A DNA stretch of 64,000 nucleotides from Microtetraspora glauca. Lineage in GTDB: Bacteria; Actinomycetota; Actinomycetes; Streptosporangiales; Streptosporangiaceae. The notes under the pieces were generated by a model that was given only the letters and a program-made list of their open reading frames with translations, had not been told where the DNA came from and searched no databases. Positions 46,983 through 56,451 of this stretch are shown here, piece after piece (positions within the stretch are counted from its first letter, which is position 1; every line of letters starts with the position of its first letter). The stretch covers positions 186,001 to 250,000 of the forward strand of contig BBYL01000016.1 in assembly GCA_001570385.1 (NCBI GenBank). Reading direction: 5' to 3'. Position numbers and translations under genes: made by a program.

Positions 46983-47704
46983 CAGATGCCCCCGTCCACC
47001 ATGAGGGTCTCCCCGGTGACGAACCGCGACTGGTCGCCGGCCAGGAAGAGCACCGCTCCGGCCACGTCGTCGGGCGTGCCCGGCCGGCCGAGGGCGATCA
47101 GGTGGCGGTAGCGGCTGAGCGCCCGCTCGTCCGCCTCCCCGGTCTCGATCGGGCCGGGCGCGACCAGGTTGACCCGGATGCCGGCCGGTCCCAGCTCCTT
47201 CGCCAGCGAGCGGGTCAGGCCGATCAGCCCCGCCTTCGCCGCGGTGTAGTGTGCCCGCCCGGGAAGCCCGCGCAGCGCGGCCGCGGCGCCGATGTTGACG
47301 ATCGAGGCGCCGTGGCCCAGCAGGGGAAGGGCCCGCTGGGTGACGAGGAAGGCGCCGGTGAGGCTGGCGTCCAGGACCCGGTGCCAGTCCTCGACGGCGA
47401 GTTCGGCGAACGGGGCGTGGCTGATCGCGCCGGCGTTGTTGACGACGACGTCCAGCCCGCCCACCGCCGACAGGCAGACGCCGACCAGCCGGTCCACGTC
47501 GCCGGCGTCGGACACGTCGGCCTGGACGACATGATGGTCGCCGCCGATCTCCTTGAACTCCCGGCGCAGCCCTTCCGCGTCCTCGCCGTCGTGCCTGGCG
47601 CACGTCACCACGGTCGCCCCGGCGCGTGCCAGGCCGAGCGCGACGGCCCGCCCGATCCCTCGCGTTCCGCCGGTGAGCAGGACTCTCCTCCCGTGCACGC
47701 TCAT
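46982..47704 (-). CDS. Short-chain dehydrogenase/reductase (ketoreductase type)
   Basis: The 240-aa SDR has the NADPH-binding LLTGGTRGIGRAVALGL, VVNNAGAISH, and the catalytic Ser/Tyr/Lys in the segment before HYTAAKAGLIGLTRSLAKEL. It ends FVTGETLMVDGGI. It resembles polyketide FabG-like reductases and is clearly related to the SDR at 62885 (both have GGDHHV and NNA-ISH). It lies in an OMT-SDR-ABM operon with ATGA overlaps on both sides. A specific position of reduction cannot be assigned. Confidence 0.9.
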   Translation of the reverse strand: MSVHGRRVLLTGGTRGIGRAVALGLARAGATVVTCARHDGEDAEGLRREFKEIGGDHHVVQADVSDAGDVDRLVGVCLSAVGGLDVVVNNAGAISHAPFAELAVEDWHRVLDASLTGAFLVTQRALPLLGHGASIVNIGAAAALRGLPGRAHYTAAKAGLIGLTRSLAKELGPAGIRVNLVAPGPIETGEADERALSRYRHLIALGRPGTPDDVAGAVLFLAGDQSRFVTGETLMVDGGI

Positions 47705-48798
47705 CGAATCTCCTGATCCTCGGTCGCCTCGGTCGCCCCGGTGCGGCGGCATTCGATGACGGTCCACTGGCCCGCCCCCGGACTGTTGACGATCTCGAAA
47801 CCGGCGGATCCGAGCAGCGCCCGCCACTCGGCGAGGTCCCGCTCGCGCCCGCCGAAGCGGAGCATCATGTCGATGTCGAGGACCTTGCCGTGGTCCCAGA
47901 CGTTCGCCGGCGCAAGCACGTGCTCCAGCACGAGCAGCCGGGCCCCGGGATCGCCGCCCATGGCGTCCCCGACCCGCCTCAGGATGGCGGCGGCGTCCTC
48001 GTCGTTCCAGTCGTGCAGCACCGCCTTGAGGATGTACGCCCGGTGCCCGGAGGGCAGCTCGCCGAAGAAGTCGCCCGGCGTCAGCCGCACCCGGTCCGCC
48101 ACGCCGCGCTCGGCCATCACGGCGGCGGCCTCGGTCACCACCTGGGGCTGGTCGACCAGCGTCCCCCGGACGTGCGGGTGCCGTTCGAGCAGCCCCGCCA
48201 GGAAGTGGCCGCGCCCCCCGCCGACGTCGACCACGTCCGCGAACCGGCCGAAGTCGTACGCGTCGAGGAACCTGCCGGTCGTGGCGGCGCTCATCCGGGT
48301 CATCGCCCGGTCGAACAGGGCACCCGCCTCGGGGTTGGCGCGCAGGTGGTCGAAGAACTCCGAGCCGAAGATCTCAGAGAACACCGGCCGCCCGGTGCGC
48401 AGGCCGCTGACGATCTCCCCGTACGGGAACCAGAGCAGGTCCGACCCGTTGAAGAGGACCATGTCCCGCTGGCTGCCGGGCACGTCCGACCGCAGCGCCT
48501 CGGCCATCTCGGTCAGCGCGTAGACGCCCTCGTCCTGCTCGGTGAAGACCCCGACCGCCGAGGCGCAGCGGAGGAGGCGGCGCAGGGCGTCCGGGTCCGT
48601 GGCCGTTCTCTCCGCGATCTCGGTGACCGGCAGCGGCCCGTCCGCGAGCACGTCCGCCACGCCGACCTCGGCCAGCGCGTAGATCACCTGCGAGATCCGC
48701 TTGCCGCTGGTCAGCAGGAGCAGCCGGGCCTGGGCCGGTGGCCGCGCCTGGGGAGGCGCCCCCGTCATGGTGCTGGCGCCGTGCCAATTGCCGTCCAT
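47701..48798 (-). CDS. SAM-dependent O-methyltransferase (dimerising type)
   Basis: The 365-aa enzyme has an N-terminal winged-helix dimerisation region (ISQVIYALAEVGVADVLADG) and a class I methyltransferase domain. The SAM motif is VVDVGGGRGHFLAGLLERHP, and LKAVLHDWNDEDAAAILRRV contains the His-Asp catalytic segment of DnrK/TcmO-type enzymes. It would O-methylate a phenol of the polyketide. The ATG at 48798 has GGAG upstream. It is the first gene of the minus-strand OMT-SDR-ABM operon. Confidence 0.93.
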   Translation of the reverse strand: MDGNWHGASTMTGAPPQARPPAQARLLLLTSGKRISQVIYALAEVGVADVLADGPLPVTEIAERTATDPDALRRLLRCASAVGVFTEQDEGVYALTEMAEALRSDVPGSQRDMVLFNGSDLLWFPYGEIVSGLRTGRPVFSEIFGSEFFDHLRANPEAGALFDRAMTRMSAATTGRFLDAYDFGRFADVVDVGGGRGHFLAGLLERHPHVRGTLVDQPQVVTEAAAVMAERGVADRVRLTPGDFFGELPSGHRAYILKAVLHDWNDEDAAAILRRVGDAMGGDPGARLLVLEHVLAPANVWDHGKVLDIDMMLRFGGRERDLAEWRALLGSAGFEIVNSPGAGQWTVIECRRTGATEATEDQEIR

Positions 48799-48973
48799 CT
48801 GATCTCCGTTCCACGTCGCTTCGCGCGCTGGCCGATCCCACAACGGTGGCGTGAGCTGCTCAAAGAGCGCTCAGGTCCCGATCGAGGGGCCAGCTCAAGC
48901 GGCGGTCGAGTTACCCTCCACCGGCTGACGTGACCATGGCTGCGCCGTACCGGGTCGTCGAGAGGAGCGGGAC

Positions 48974-49429
48974 GTGATCCCGGAACTACTTGAGGTAATC
49001 GCGCTGATCACCAGCGGGGTGGTCGCCGGGGTGCTGTTCGCCGTGGCCGTCAGCGTCCTGCCCGCCCTGTTCGCCCTGCCGGCGGGGCGCTACATCGAGA
49101 CCCATCGCCTGCTCGGCAAGGGCTACCACCCCACGATGCCGATCGTGGTCAACGTGGCGATGGTCGCCGACCTCTGGCTCGGGCTGATGCCCGGCGACCG
49201 GCTGCCCAGGACCCTGTTCGTCGTGGCGGGGGTGCTGCTGCTGGCCAGCCAGTTCGTCTCCCACCTGGGCAATGTGCCCATCAACCGCCGGGTGAAGGCC
49301 GTCGATCCCGAGGCGGTCCCCGAGGGCTGGCAGGACCCCAGGCCCCTGTGGCGGGGGTGGCACATGCTGCGGACCTCGCTCGCCCTGGTCGCGCTGGCCG
49401 CGAACGCCGTCGCGGTCGTGCTGTCCTGA
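48974..49429 (+). CDS. DUF1772 membrane protein (anthrone oxygenase-like)
   Basis: The 151-aa protein has four hydrophobic helices (LITSGVVAGVLFAVAVSVLP and others) and the DUF1772 pattern with NVPINRRVKA near residue 100. Members of this family act as small anthrone oxygenases in aromatic polyketide pathways, so a quinone-forming step is plausible. The GTG start has AGGAG upstream. It is followed by the SchA/CurD-like gene in the same direction and is divergent from the O-methyltransferase. Confidence 0.75.
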   Translation: MIPELLEVIALITSGVVAGVLFAVAVSVLPALFALPAGRYIETHRLLGKGYHPTMPIVVNVAMVADLWLGLMPGDRLPRTLFVVAGVLLLASQFVSHLGNVPINRRVKAVDPEAVPEGWQDPRPLWRGWHMLRTSLALVALAANAVAVVLS

Positions 49430-49556
49430 CCGGCCCCGACCCCCACCGCGCCGACCACCGCGCCGGCCACCAGGTCGGCCGCCGAACCCGCCAACCACCA
49501 GTCACGACCGACCAGCACACCGGTCAGCACACCAGTCATCACACCAGGAGGACACG

Positions 49557-50291
49557 ATGCCCTTCGCCGCGATCAGCTACGGCGTCGCGCCGGGACACGA
49601 GGACGAGATCGCCGAGATCTTCGCCCCGGGAAACTTCACCCGCGCCGACTCGCCGGTCCTGCGGGACGAGGACGGGAAGGAGGTGGGGAGGCTGCTCGCC
49701 ACCGGCCTGTTCATCCAGGACACCGACATGGTCCGGGTCATCCAGTACGAGGGCGACCTCGCCGCCGTGGGCCGTCACATGGCAGCGCAGCCGGGGGTGC
49801 ACGAGGCCGAGCGGCGCATCGCGCCGCTGCTCGCCACCCCCAGGGACACCTCCACGGCCGCCGGCTTCCGCGCCCACTTCGGCCGTTCGATCATGACGCT
49901 GGTCCACGAGCACGCCCGTCGCGACCGCGTCGCCACCTCCATGATCGCCCTCCGGTACGGCCTGCGCCCGGACGCGGAGACCGCCGCCGCCGAGCTCCTG
50001 GCCTCCGCGCCGCCCGTCTCCGGTGAGGAGGGGCCGATCCTCGCGAGCGCGAGCTTCCTCCGGGGCTCCACACTCATCCGGGTCCACCAGTACGAGGGGG
50101 ACACCGGCGAGGCCGTCGGGTATCTGGCGGCCCGGGAGCGGAGCGCGGGTGTGGCGGCGGTCGTCGAGGACGGGGACGCGGGGTTCGACGGGCGGGTGAT
50201 GCGCTGCATCTCCCAGCTCTCCGTGCTGAACCCGCCGCGTCCCCGTACCGGATCGGAGGAGGTCACACCCGTGCCGGATCGGCGGCGGTGA
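49557..50291 (+). CDS. SchA/CurD-like domain protein
   Basis: The 244-aa protein matches the SchA/CurD-like family found in spore-pigment polyketide clusters: MPFAAISYGVAPGHEDEIAE, then a tandem second half beginning RRDRVATSMIALRYGL and HQYEGDTGEAVGYLA. The two halves look like duplicated ABM-type folds. Its biochemical role is not firmly known. AGGAGG precedes the ATG. Its last 29 bp overlap the convergent transporter gene. Confidence 0.85.
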   Translation: MPFAAISYGVAPGHEDEIAEIFAPGNFTRADSPVLRDEDGKEVGRLLATGLFIQDTDMVRVIQYEGDLAAVGRHMAAQPGVHEAERRIAPLLATPRDTSTAAGFRAHFGRSIMTLVHEHARRDRVATSMIALRYGLRPDAETAAAELLASAPPVSGEEGPILASASFLRGSTLIRVHQYEGDTGEAVGYLAARERSAGVAAVVEDGDAGFDGRVMRCISQLSVLNPPRPRTGSEEVTPVPDRRR

Positions 50292-51783
50292 GCAGCAGGG
50301 CCAGGCGCCGCCTGCGGGCGAGCAGTACGGCGCCGGCGAGCAGGGCCACCCCGCCCAGGCACGCGTAGTACAGGTGGGCGGGCACGGCCCCGGCCAGTTG
50401 CCCCACCCGGCCGCCGACGGCGGCGCCGACGGCGGCCGAAACCCACCACACGCCCATCATCCGGCTCGTGTAGAAGGCCGGGGCCGCGCTGCCCGCCGCG
50501 CTGATCCCGACGGGCGCCAGGGCCAGCTCGCCGCACGCCTGCAGGAAGAAGACCGTGAGCAGCCACAGCGGGGAGACCGTGCCCCCTCCGTCCGCGCCCC
50601 CTGAGCCGCCCTCCCCGGCGGAGAGGCTGATCAGCGCCATGAGCACGTAGCTCAGGCCGACGAGTCCGAGGCCGAGCGCGAACTTGGCCGGCACGTCGGC
50701 GTGCCGGCCGAGCCGTACCCACGCGTAGGCGAAGAGCGGGGCCATGACGAGGATGAACAGGGGATGGGCGCCCTGGAACCAGCTCGCGGGGATCACGAAA
50801 CCGAGAACGTCACGGTCGACCGACTCCCGCGCGAACAGGCTCAGCACCGACCCCGACTGCGTGAAGATCATCCAGAAGATCGCGGAGGAGAGGAAGAGCC
50901 GGACGAAGCCGAGCACGCGGCTCCGTTCCGCGGCCGTCAGCCTCGGGTGCCGCAGGAGCGTACGGAACTGGAACACGGGCACGGCGAGGACCAGGACGCC
51001 CACGGGGATGAGGACGTGCTCGATCCTGAGGGTCCCCGCGAGGCCGTCGGCGAGAACGGCGGCGACGGCCACACCGGCCCAGATCCCGGCCCGGCGGAAG
51101 GCCCGCGCGCGCTCGGCCCGGGAGGCGGGGTTGATGGGGAGCGCGCCGACGTGACCGAAGTGCCGCCTGCCGGCGGCGAACTGGATCACCCCGAACGCCA
51201 TGCCCACGGCCGCCGCGCCGAACCCGAGGTGCCAGTCGACGGTCTCGCCGAGGAATCCCGTGACGACGGGCGCGATCAGCGCGCTGACCTGGATGCTCAT
51301 GTAGAAGACGGAGAACGCGGCCTCCCTGCGCTCGGTGTCGCCCGGACCGTAGAAGCCGCTGAGCAGCGCGCTCATGTTGGGCTTGAGCAGGCCGGTCCCG
51401 GCGATGATCAGAGCGAGCCCCGCCCACACCGTCCACCCGGCCGGCAGGGCCATGCAGACGTGACCCGCGGTGATCACCATGCCGCTGAACAGCGTGGCGC
51501 GCCGGGCGCCGAGTACCCGGTCGCCCAGCCAGGCGCCGGGCACCGCGGCGATGAACAGCAGCGCCATGTACAGGCCGAACAGGGCGGTCGCCTCGGCGGG
51601 GGACAGGCCGAGCCCGCCCTCGGAGACGGGTGACACCGCGAACAGGAAGAGAATCGCCTGCATCCCGTAGAAGCTGAAGCGCTCCCACATGTCGGTGAGG
51701 AACAGGGTGGCGAACCAGCGCGGTTGCCCGAAGATCGTTCGGGCGGGGACCGGCGCCGGATGGGCCGTCTGCGTGGTGGCCAT
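50263..51783 (-). CDS. POT/PTR-family proton-coupled transporter
   Basis: The 506-aa transporter has about twelve to fourteen helices and POT signatures: FLTDMWERFSFYGMQAILFL (the ExxER-like region), then GTGLLKPNMSALLSGFYGPG. POT proteins import di/tripeptides, but some move other compounds with protons. In this cluster export or self-protection is possible but not shown. It is convergent with the SchA/CurD-like gene with a 29-bp overlap. The 202-bp gap behind its start has no gene. Confidence 0.85.
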   Translation of the reverse strand: MATTQTAHPAPVPARTIFGQPRWFATLFLTDMWERFSFYGMQAILFLFAVSPVSEGGLGLSPAEATALFGLYMALLFIAAVPGAWLGDRVLGARRATLFSGMVITAGHVCMALPAGWTVWAGLALIIAGTGLLKPNMSALLSGFYGPGDTERREAAFSVFYMSIQVSALIAPVVTGFLGETVDWHLGFGAAAVGMAFGVIQFAAGRRHFGHVGALPINPASRAERARAFRRAGIWAGVAVAAVLADGLAGTLRIEHVLIPVGVLVLAVPVFQFRTLLRHPRLTAAERSRVLGFVRLFLSSAIFWMIFTQSGSVLSLFARESVDRDVLGFVIPASWFQGAHPLFILVMAPLFAYAWVRLGRHADVPAKFALGLGLVGLSYVLMALISLSAGEGGSGGADGGGTVSPLWLLTVFFLQACGELALAPVGISAAGSAAPAFYTSRMMGVWWVSAAVGAAVGGRVGQLAGAVPAHLYYACLGGVALLAGAVLLARRRRLALLLTAADPARV

Positions 51784-51985
51784 GGCGGGCTCCCTACGTT
51801 GCCGTGGGCGCGAGACCGCGAAGGTGCTCGCGCCATGTCACGGCGAGGGTGCCAAGCCCGCCTCGGTACCGGCTTGGCCGGCGCTCGAAAGGGGCACCCG
51901 AAAGGGCGGCCACCTGCCCGTGGCCCGCCGATCCGGAGCTCGAAAGGACGAGCGGGTGCGCCTGGCCCCCGCCGGATCCCCGGCT

Positions 51986-52702
51986 CTACGTGCCCGTGGC
52001 GCGCCGGATCCGCACCAGCGCCTCGCCCAGGGCCTGGCGGCACTCCTCGAGTGCGCGGCCGTCCACGACGCCGTCCCTGGCCGCCGTGCGGGCGTCATTC
52101 CTGAACCGGTCGAGCATCTTCTCCATCTGCTTGACGGTCTTGCCGGAGGCGAAGTAGGAGTCCCACTCGTGGTGCCACTCGGCGCCCCAGGAGAGGGCCT
52201 CCCGCCACTCCCGAGGACCCCACTGGTCCGGGGTGACGGCGCGGGAGGCGGGTTCACCCGCCTGCTCGTGGACCTCGTCGGCGCCCGTTGCCGCGCCCGT
52301 CCCCGTGGGCGCCGCCGCCGGGAGGTCGCGCGGCACCGCCGGGGCGTGCCGCGCCTCGTCGCGTACGCGCTGCGCCGACCTGCGGACCTCGTCGCTGATC
52401 CGGAGGATCGTCTGGGTCAGCTCGTCAAGCTCCGGAGCCCGCCGGCGCAGCTCCTCCTGCCCGTCCGCCGTGATGCGGTACCTCTTGCGGCCGCCGTCGT
52501 CCGGCTCGCTGACGATGAAGCCCTCGCTCTCCAGCTTGGACAGCCGGGGGTACACGGCTCCGGCCGACGGGGCGTAGGCGCCGAGGAACGTCTCCTCGAC
52601 CAGCTTGATCGCCTCGTAGCCGTACCGCGGCTGATCCTTCAGCAACGCGAGGAGGTAGAGCTTGAACTGGCCGTGTCCGAACGGGGACGCCACCGCCGCC
52701 AT
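51986..52702 (-). CDS. PadR-family transcriptional regulator
   Basis: The 238-aa protein has the PadR winged helix: FGHGQFKLYLLALLKDQPRY, then GYEAIKLVEETFLGAYAPSA and GAVYPRLSKLESEGFIVSEP. A helical C-terminal dimerisation half is rich in Trp (PDQWGPREWREALSWGAEWH). It overlaps the DUF4097 gene upstream by an ATGA junction. TATCGCGATA-type palindromes in the promoter of this operon and before the exporter at 56598 are plausible targets, which would make it a product-responsive repressor of export. Confidence 0.9.
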   Translation of the reverse strand: MAAVASPFGHGQFKLYLLALLKDQPRYGYEAIKLVEETFLGAYAPSAGAVYPRLSKLESEGFIVSEPDDGGRKRYRITADGQEELRRRAPELDELTQTILRISDEVRRSAQRVRDEARHAPAVPRDLPAAAPTGTGAATGADEVHEQAGEPASRAVTPDQWGPREWREALSWGAEWHHEWDSYFASGKTVKQMEKMLDRFRNDARTAARDGVVDGRALEECRQALGEALVRIRRATGT

Positions 52703-53541
52703 CACGCGCCGTCCTCCGTGCCCGTACGGGACGCCTCGGCGGAGGCTCTCTCGTCCGCTCTGTCGTCGGTACGGATCACCAGCGCCACCTTCCCCGAGAC
52801 GGTGAAACCGCGCACCTGGACCTGGCGGTCCCGATGGGAGTTCTCCCGCAGCGTCACCCCGGTGGCACCCCGCCCGGACGGGCCGATGGGGACGAGCGCG
52901 GGAGCAAGGCGCCCGCCGGCGGGAGGATTGGCCACGACCTTGCCGCTCGCCGTGGAGAGCTCCACGTCCAGACCCGCCTTGTCCCGATCTCCTCCGAGCC
53001 CGAGCGTGATCGCGCCGGAGACCGAGCTGAGCACGGCGTCGACCGGATCCGCCTCGGTGATCATGGTGATCTCGCCCGAGACGGACTCCAGATGCACCTG
53101 CCCGTGGCAGTGGCTGGCGATGATCTCCCCAGAGACGGTCTTGGCCATCAGCTGGGGACCGGCTCCCTCCATGACTATCTCCCCGTTCAACGTGGTGAGG
53201 CTGGTCTCCTCGCCGCTTCCCGCCATGGTGATCCCGGCGCTGACCGTCTCGACGCGGATCGGCGTGCCGGGAGGGAGGCGCAGGCTCAGGTCGGTCCGGC
53301 GCAGGAAGGCGGGAGGCAGGTCCCGGTACCACTTGCGGTGCAGGCCCAGGTCGTGCCGGATCTCGAGAACCCCGTCGCACACGTTGACCCGCAGCGGGGC
53401 GCCGCTCACCCGGGTGACCTCGAGCAGGGACGGCCCCTCGTCGGTGACCACGGCCACGCCTCCGTCGATGATCCGCACGATGGCCTGGGTCACTCCGGCC
53501 AACTCGATCTCGTACGGTCCCTCAACGCTCCACTCCGCCAT
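52702..53541 (-). CDS. DUF4097-like beta-helical protein
   Basis: The 279-aa protein consists of repeated short beta segments such as GVLEIRHDLG, TVSGEIIASHC, SVSGEITMITE and TASGKVVANPP. This is the DUF4097/DUF4098 putative-adhesin pattern that folds into a solenoid. It has no signal peptide or membrane segment. DUF4097 genes often pair with PadR or sensor genes in actinomycetes, possibly as partner or ligand-responsive proteins. It is the first gene of the DUF4097-PadR operon. Confidence 0.8.
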   Translation of the reverse strand: MAEWSVEGPYEIELAGVTQAIVRIIDGGVAVVTDEGPSLLEVTRVSGAPLRVNVCDGVLEIRHDLGLHRKWYRDLPPAFLRRTDLSLRLPPGTPIRVETVSAGITMAGSGEETSLTTLNGEIVMEGAGPQLMAKTVSGEIIASHCHGQVHLESVSGEITMITEADPVDAVLSSVSGAITLGLGGDRDKAGLDVELSTASGKVVANPPAGGRLAPALVPIGPSGRGATGVTLRENSHRDRQVQVRGFTVSGKVALVIRTDDRADERASAEASRTGTEDGA

Positions 53542-53587
53542 CGCGATCCTCCTCGTCCGGCCGCCGGTGCCGCCGCTACTATCACGC

Positions 53588-53660
53588 TATATCGCGACTG
53601 TGCGGATTGCTACTCGAAAGCGGCTCGACCTTGACCAGATCGCGACATATATCGCGATCG
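53588..53660. promoter_or_regulatory. TATCGCGA-type palindromes upstream of the DUF4097-PadR operon
   Basis: TATATCGCGA (53588-53597), GATCGCGAC (53638-53646) and ATATATCGCGATCG (53647-53660) share the TATCGCGATA core also found five times before the exporter gene at 56598. They lie 47-119 bp upstream of the DUF4097 start. A common regulator, most simply the PadR protein of this operon, is inferred. Confidence 0.6.
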
Positions 53661-53678
53661 GTCGAGGCCGAGCCGATG

Positions 53679-54305
53679 CTATCGAGCCGACTCCCATACT
53701 CCCAACTCGAAGCGCGCCCCCTCGGCGAACCTGGCCGCCATGGCCGAACGCTCGGCCGCCGAGACGCGCGCGCCCAGGGCGTCCACGAGGGCGAGGGTGG
53801 CCTCGACCACGGGCAGGTAGTCCCGGTGCAGATGGACGTCGATGAACGCCCGGTAGACCGGGTCGGGGGAGGAGCGCCGCTGCAGCTCCTTGCCGAGCTC
53901 GGCGTGGAACCACAGGCGGGGGAGCACCGCCGCGAGCGCCTCGGCGAAGCCGAGATCCCGCCCGGCGGACGCCAGGAAGGCACCGTACGGGCGGTCACTC
54001 GCGGGCGGGACGGGCGGCTCCTCGCCGAGGATGCCCAGCATGGCCTGCCGCTTGGGCCCCGCCGACCGGGCCGCGCCCATCGCGATGCCCGCGAAGTGCG
54101 CCAGGTCGCCGAGGGTCGGCGCCTTGGCGGCGATGAGCGCCAGCGCGCGGGCGTAGTCCTCCAGATGCAGGCTGTCGATCGCCACGAGCCGTGCCAGCAC
54201 GGCCTTGGGCAGGTCGCCCGCGCTGATCCCGGCGGGGATCGGGTGGTCGACGATCGCGGCGAAGCTCTCCTCGCCCGCCGTCCACAGTTCCTTGTGAAGA
54301 CTCAT
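53679..54305 (-). CDS. TenA-like (heme-oxygenase fold) protein
   Basis: The 208-aa all-helical protein starts MSLHKELWTAGEESFAAIVD and has AVLARLVAIDSLHLEDYARA, GDLAHFAGIAMGAARS and FIDVHLHRDYLPVVEATLAL. It resembles the TenA/THI-4 family (thiaminase II), but no thiamine gene is near. The fold is shared by non-heme diiron oxygenases, and Asp/Glu/His residues in SLHLEDY and HLHRDY could bind metal. It lies 26 bp after the amidotransferase gene, so a tailoring role is possible. ATG 54305 chosen with AAAGG upstream. Confidence 0.7.
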   Translation of the reverse strand: MSLHKELWTAGEESFAAIVDHPIPAGISAGDLPKAVLARLVAIDSLHLEDYARALALIAAKAPTLGDLAHFAGIAMGAARSAGPKRQAMLGILGEEPPVPPASDRPYGAFLASAGRDLGFAEALAAVLPRLWFHAELGKELQRRSSPDPVYRAFIDVHLHRDYLPVVEATLALVDALGARVSAAERSAMAARFAEGARFELGVWESAR

Positions 54306-54331
54306 CACGCACCTTTCGAGGAGGGGGATCG

Positions 54332-56215
54332 TCAGCCGAGGTCCAGCCGTACGCGGTAGTGGCGCAGCCACGCGTTGAGGGTGAGCACCATCTCGATGTG
54401 GGTGCGGTTCACCCAGGCGATGGGGCCGTTCTCCAGCTTCTCCGGGGCGGCGAGTACGGCGCGCGCCGCCTGGACGTCGACCAGGGGATGGGCCGGCTGC
54501 CCGGGATCGTCGAGGATCTCGGTCAGCGACCGGCTCAGATAGCGGGTGTAGAGGGGGTCCTGGGTGACGGGGAACGGGCTCTTCTGCCTGTTCAGCACCT
54601 GCTCGGGCAGCAGGTCGGCGCCGGCGGCACGCAGCAGCGCCTTCTCCCGGCCGTCATGGCTCTTCATCGACCAGGGCGCGTTGAAGACGTACTCCACCAG
54701 CCGCGGGTCGACGTAGGGCACCCGCACCTCCAGCCCGACCGCCATGCTGATCCGGTCGTCCCGGGTGAGCAGGTGCTGCATCCACCTGGTCAGATGCATG
54801 TGGGTGATCTCCCGCATACGGCGTTCCCGCCCGGACTCTCCGGGGAGCCGCGGCACCTCCGCGACCGCCTCGCGGTAGCGGTCGGCGCCGTAGCCCTCCA
54901 GGTCGAGCAGCTTCAGCAGGCCCGGGTCGAGCAGGCCGCTGCCGAGGCCGGCGCCCGGACAGAAGAACTGGTAGAAGGCGATCCACGGGAACGCCTCCAC
55001 GTCGATCAGTTCCGGCACCCACGCCCAGTGGTAGCCGCCGAACACCTCGTCGGCGCCCTCCCCGCACAATGCGACGGTGCTGTGCCCGCGCACCTGTTGG
55101 AACAGCTCGTACAGCGAGGCGTCCATGTCGCCGAGCGGGCTCGGGCGGTCCTGGGCCAGCACGGTGGCCAGCCGGACGCCCGGCTCGGCGAGCCGTTCCG
55201 GGGTGATGACCACGGGCGTGTGCAGCGACGCGACATGCTCGGCGACCATGCGGGCGAACGGCGCGTCCGGGGTGTCGCGGACCTCGTCGGCGCGGAACCG
55301 CTCGGTGTAGCGCGTGAACGTCACGGAGAACGACCGGATGGGCTCCTCGCCCGCCGCGCGGCGGTGCCGGGCCGCCAGCGCGGTCATCACGCTGGAGTCC
55401 AGACCTCCGGAGAGCAGCGACCCGACGGGGACGTCGGCCACGAGCTGGGCGGCGATGATCTCCTCCAGCATGCCGCGCACCGTGTCCACCGTCGCGGGCA
55501 GGTCGTCGGTGTGCGGGCGGGCCTGGAGGGCCCAGTAGCGCCGGTGCCGGATCCCCGAGCGGTCCACCCGTACGACGTGGCCGGGGCGCACCTCGTGGAT
55601 GCCGGCGAAGACGGTGTGCCCGGGCGTCCAGACCTGGCTGAACGCCTCGCGGAGGCTGTCGGCGTCGGCCCTGGCCTCGACCTCGCCGGTGGCGAACAGC
55701 GCCTTGGGCTCCGAGGCGAAGTACACCCGGCCCCCCTGGCCGCGATGGTAGAAGAGCGGCTTGACGCCGAAATGGTCGCGGACCAGGAGGAGCGCCTGCT
55801 CGTGGGCGTCCCAGACGGCGAAGGCGAAGATCCCGTTGAGGTGGTTCCCGACGTCCTCGCCCCATTCGAGGTAGGCCCTGAGCACGACCTCGGTGTCCCC
55901 GTCGGTGCGGAACCGGTGGCCGCGGGCCGCCAGCTCGCTCCGCAGCTCCCGGTAGTTGTAGATCTCCCCGTTGTAGGTCAGGACGGCAGGACCCCCGCCG
56001 TCCCGCTCCGCGACCATCGGCTGGGCGCTGCCCGCGAGGTCGATCACCGCGAGCCGCCGGTGGGCCAGGGCGGCGTGCCCGTCCGTCCACAGCCCCTCGG
56101 CGTCGGGGCCGCGGCAGGCCATCGTCTCCGACATGGCCGTCGCCGTGGCCGTGGCCGTGGCGCGCCGGCCCGTCAGATCTCGCTCGAAGTCAACATGACC
56201 GGCGATACCGCACAT
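54332..56215 (-). CDS. Asparagine synthetase-like amidotransferase
   Basis: The 627-aa protein has an N-terminal class II glutaminase domain starting MCGIAGHVDFERDL (Cys2 nucleophile after Met removal) with NGEIYNYRELR. The C-terminal synthetase domain has the PP-loop SLLSGGLDSSVMTAL and the CGEGADEVFGGYHW segment. AsnB-like proteins in fredericamycin, lysolipin and xantholipin clusters are linked to polyketide amidation, so a carboxamide or isoquinolone nitrogen is an inference here. It is the first gene of the AsnB-TenA operon, divergent from the exporter. A primary asparagine role is less likely in this context. Confidence 0.88.
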   Translation of the reverse strand: MCGIAGHVDFERDLTGRRATATATATAMSETMACRGPDAEGLWTDGHAALAHRRLAVIDLAGSAQPMVAERDGGGPAVLTYNGEIYNYRELRSELAARGHRFRTDGDTEVVLRAYLEWGEDVGNHLNGIFAFAVWDAHEQALLLVRDHFGVKPLFYHRGQGGRVYFASEPKALFATGEVEARADADSLREAFSQVWTPGHTVFAGIHEVRPGHVVRVDRSGIRHRRYWALQARPHTDDLPATVDTVRGMLEEIIAAQLVADVPVGSLLSGGLDSSVMTALAARHRRAAGEEPIRSFSVTFTRYTERFRADEVRDTPDAPFARMVAEHVASLHTPVVITPERLAEPGVRLATVLAQDRPSPLGDMDASLYELFQQVRGHSTVALCGEGADEVFGGYHWAWVPELIDVEAFPWIAFYQFFCPGAGLGSGLLDPGLLKLLDLEGYGADRYREAVAEVPRLPGESGRERRMREITHMHLTRWMQHLLTRDDRISMAVGLEVRVPYVDPRLVEYVFNAPWSMKSHDGREKALLRAAGADLLPEQVLNRQKSPFPVTQDPLYTRYLSRSLTEILDDPGQPAHPLVDVQAARAVLAAPEKLENGPIAWVNRTHIEMVLTLNAWLRHYRVRLDLG

Positions 56216-56451
56216 TGAGCACTCTCCCGTCTGTCGCGCGCTCGTACGGCGAGCCTCCCGGAGGTCACTCGAGCAGGGCTTGGAACGAGATGGAGCCGGT
56301 CTTGGCCGCTCCACCGGACCGGTGCCAGGACCGGTTCCCGGATCGGTGGAGCGGGCCCCTCGCCGGTTCCGTCGGCGACCACGGCCCCGCTCGAGGCGGG
56401 ATCGAGTCCGCCACCAGCGGCCGGGGCCATCATCGTGATGCGATACGGCAG

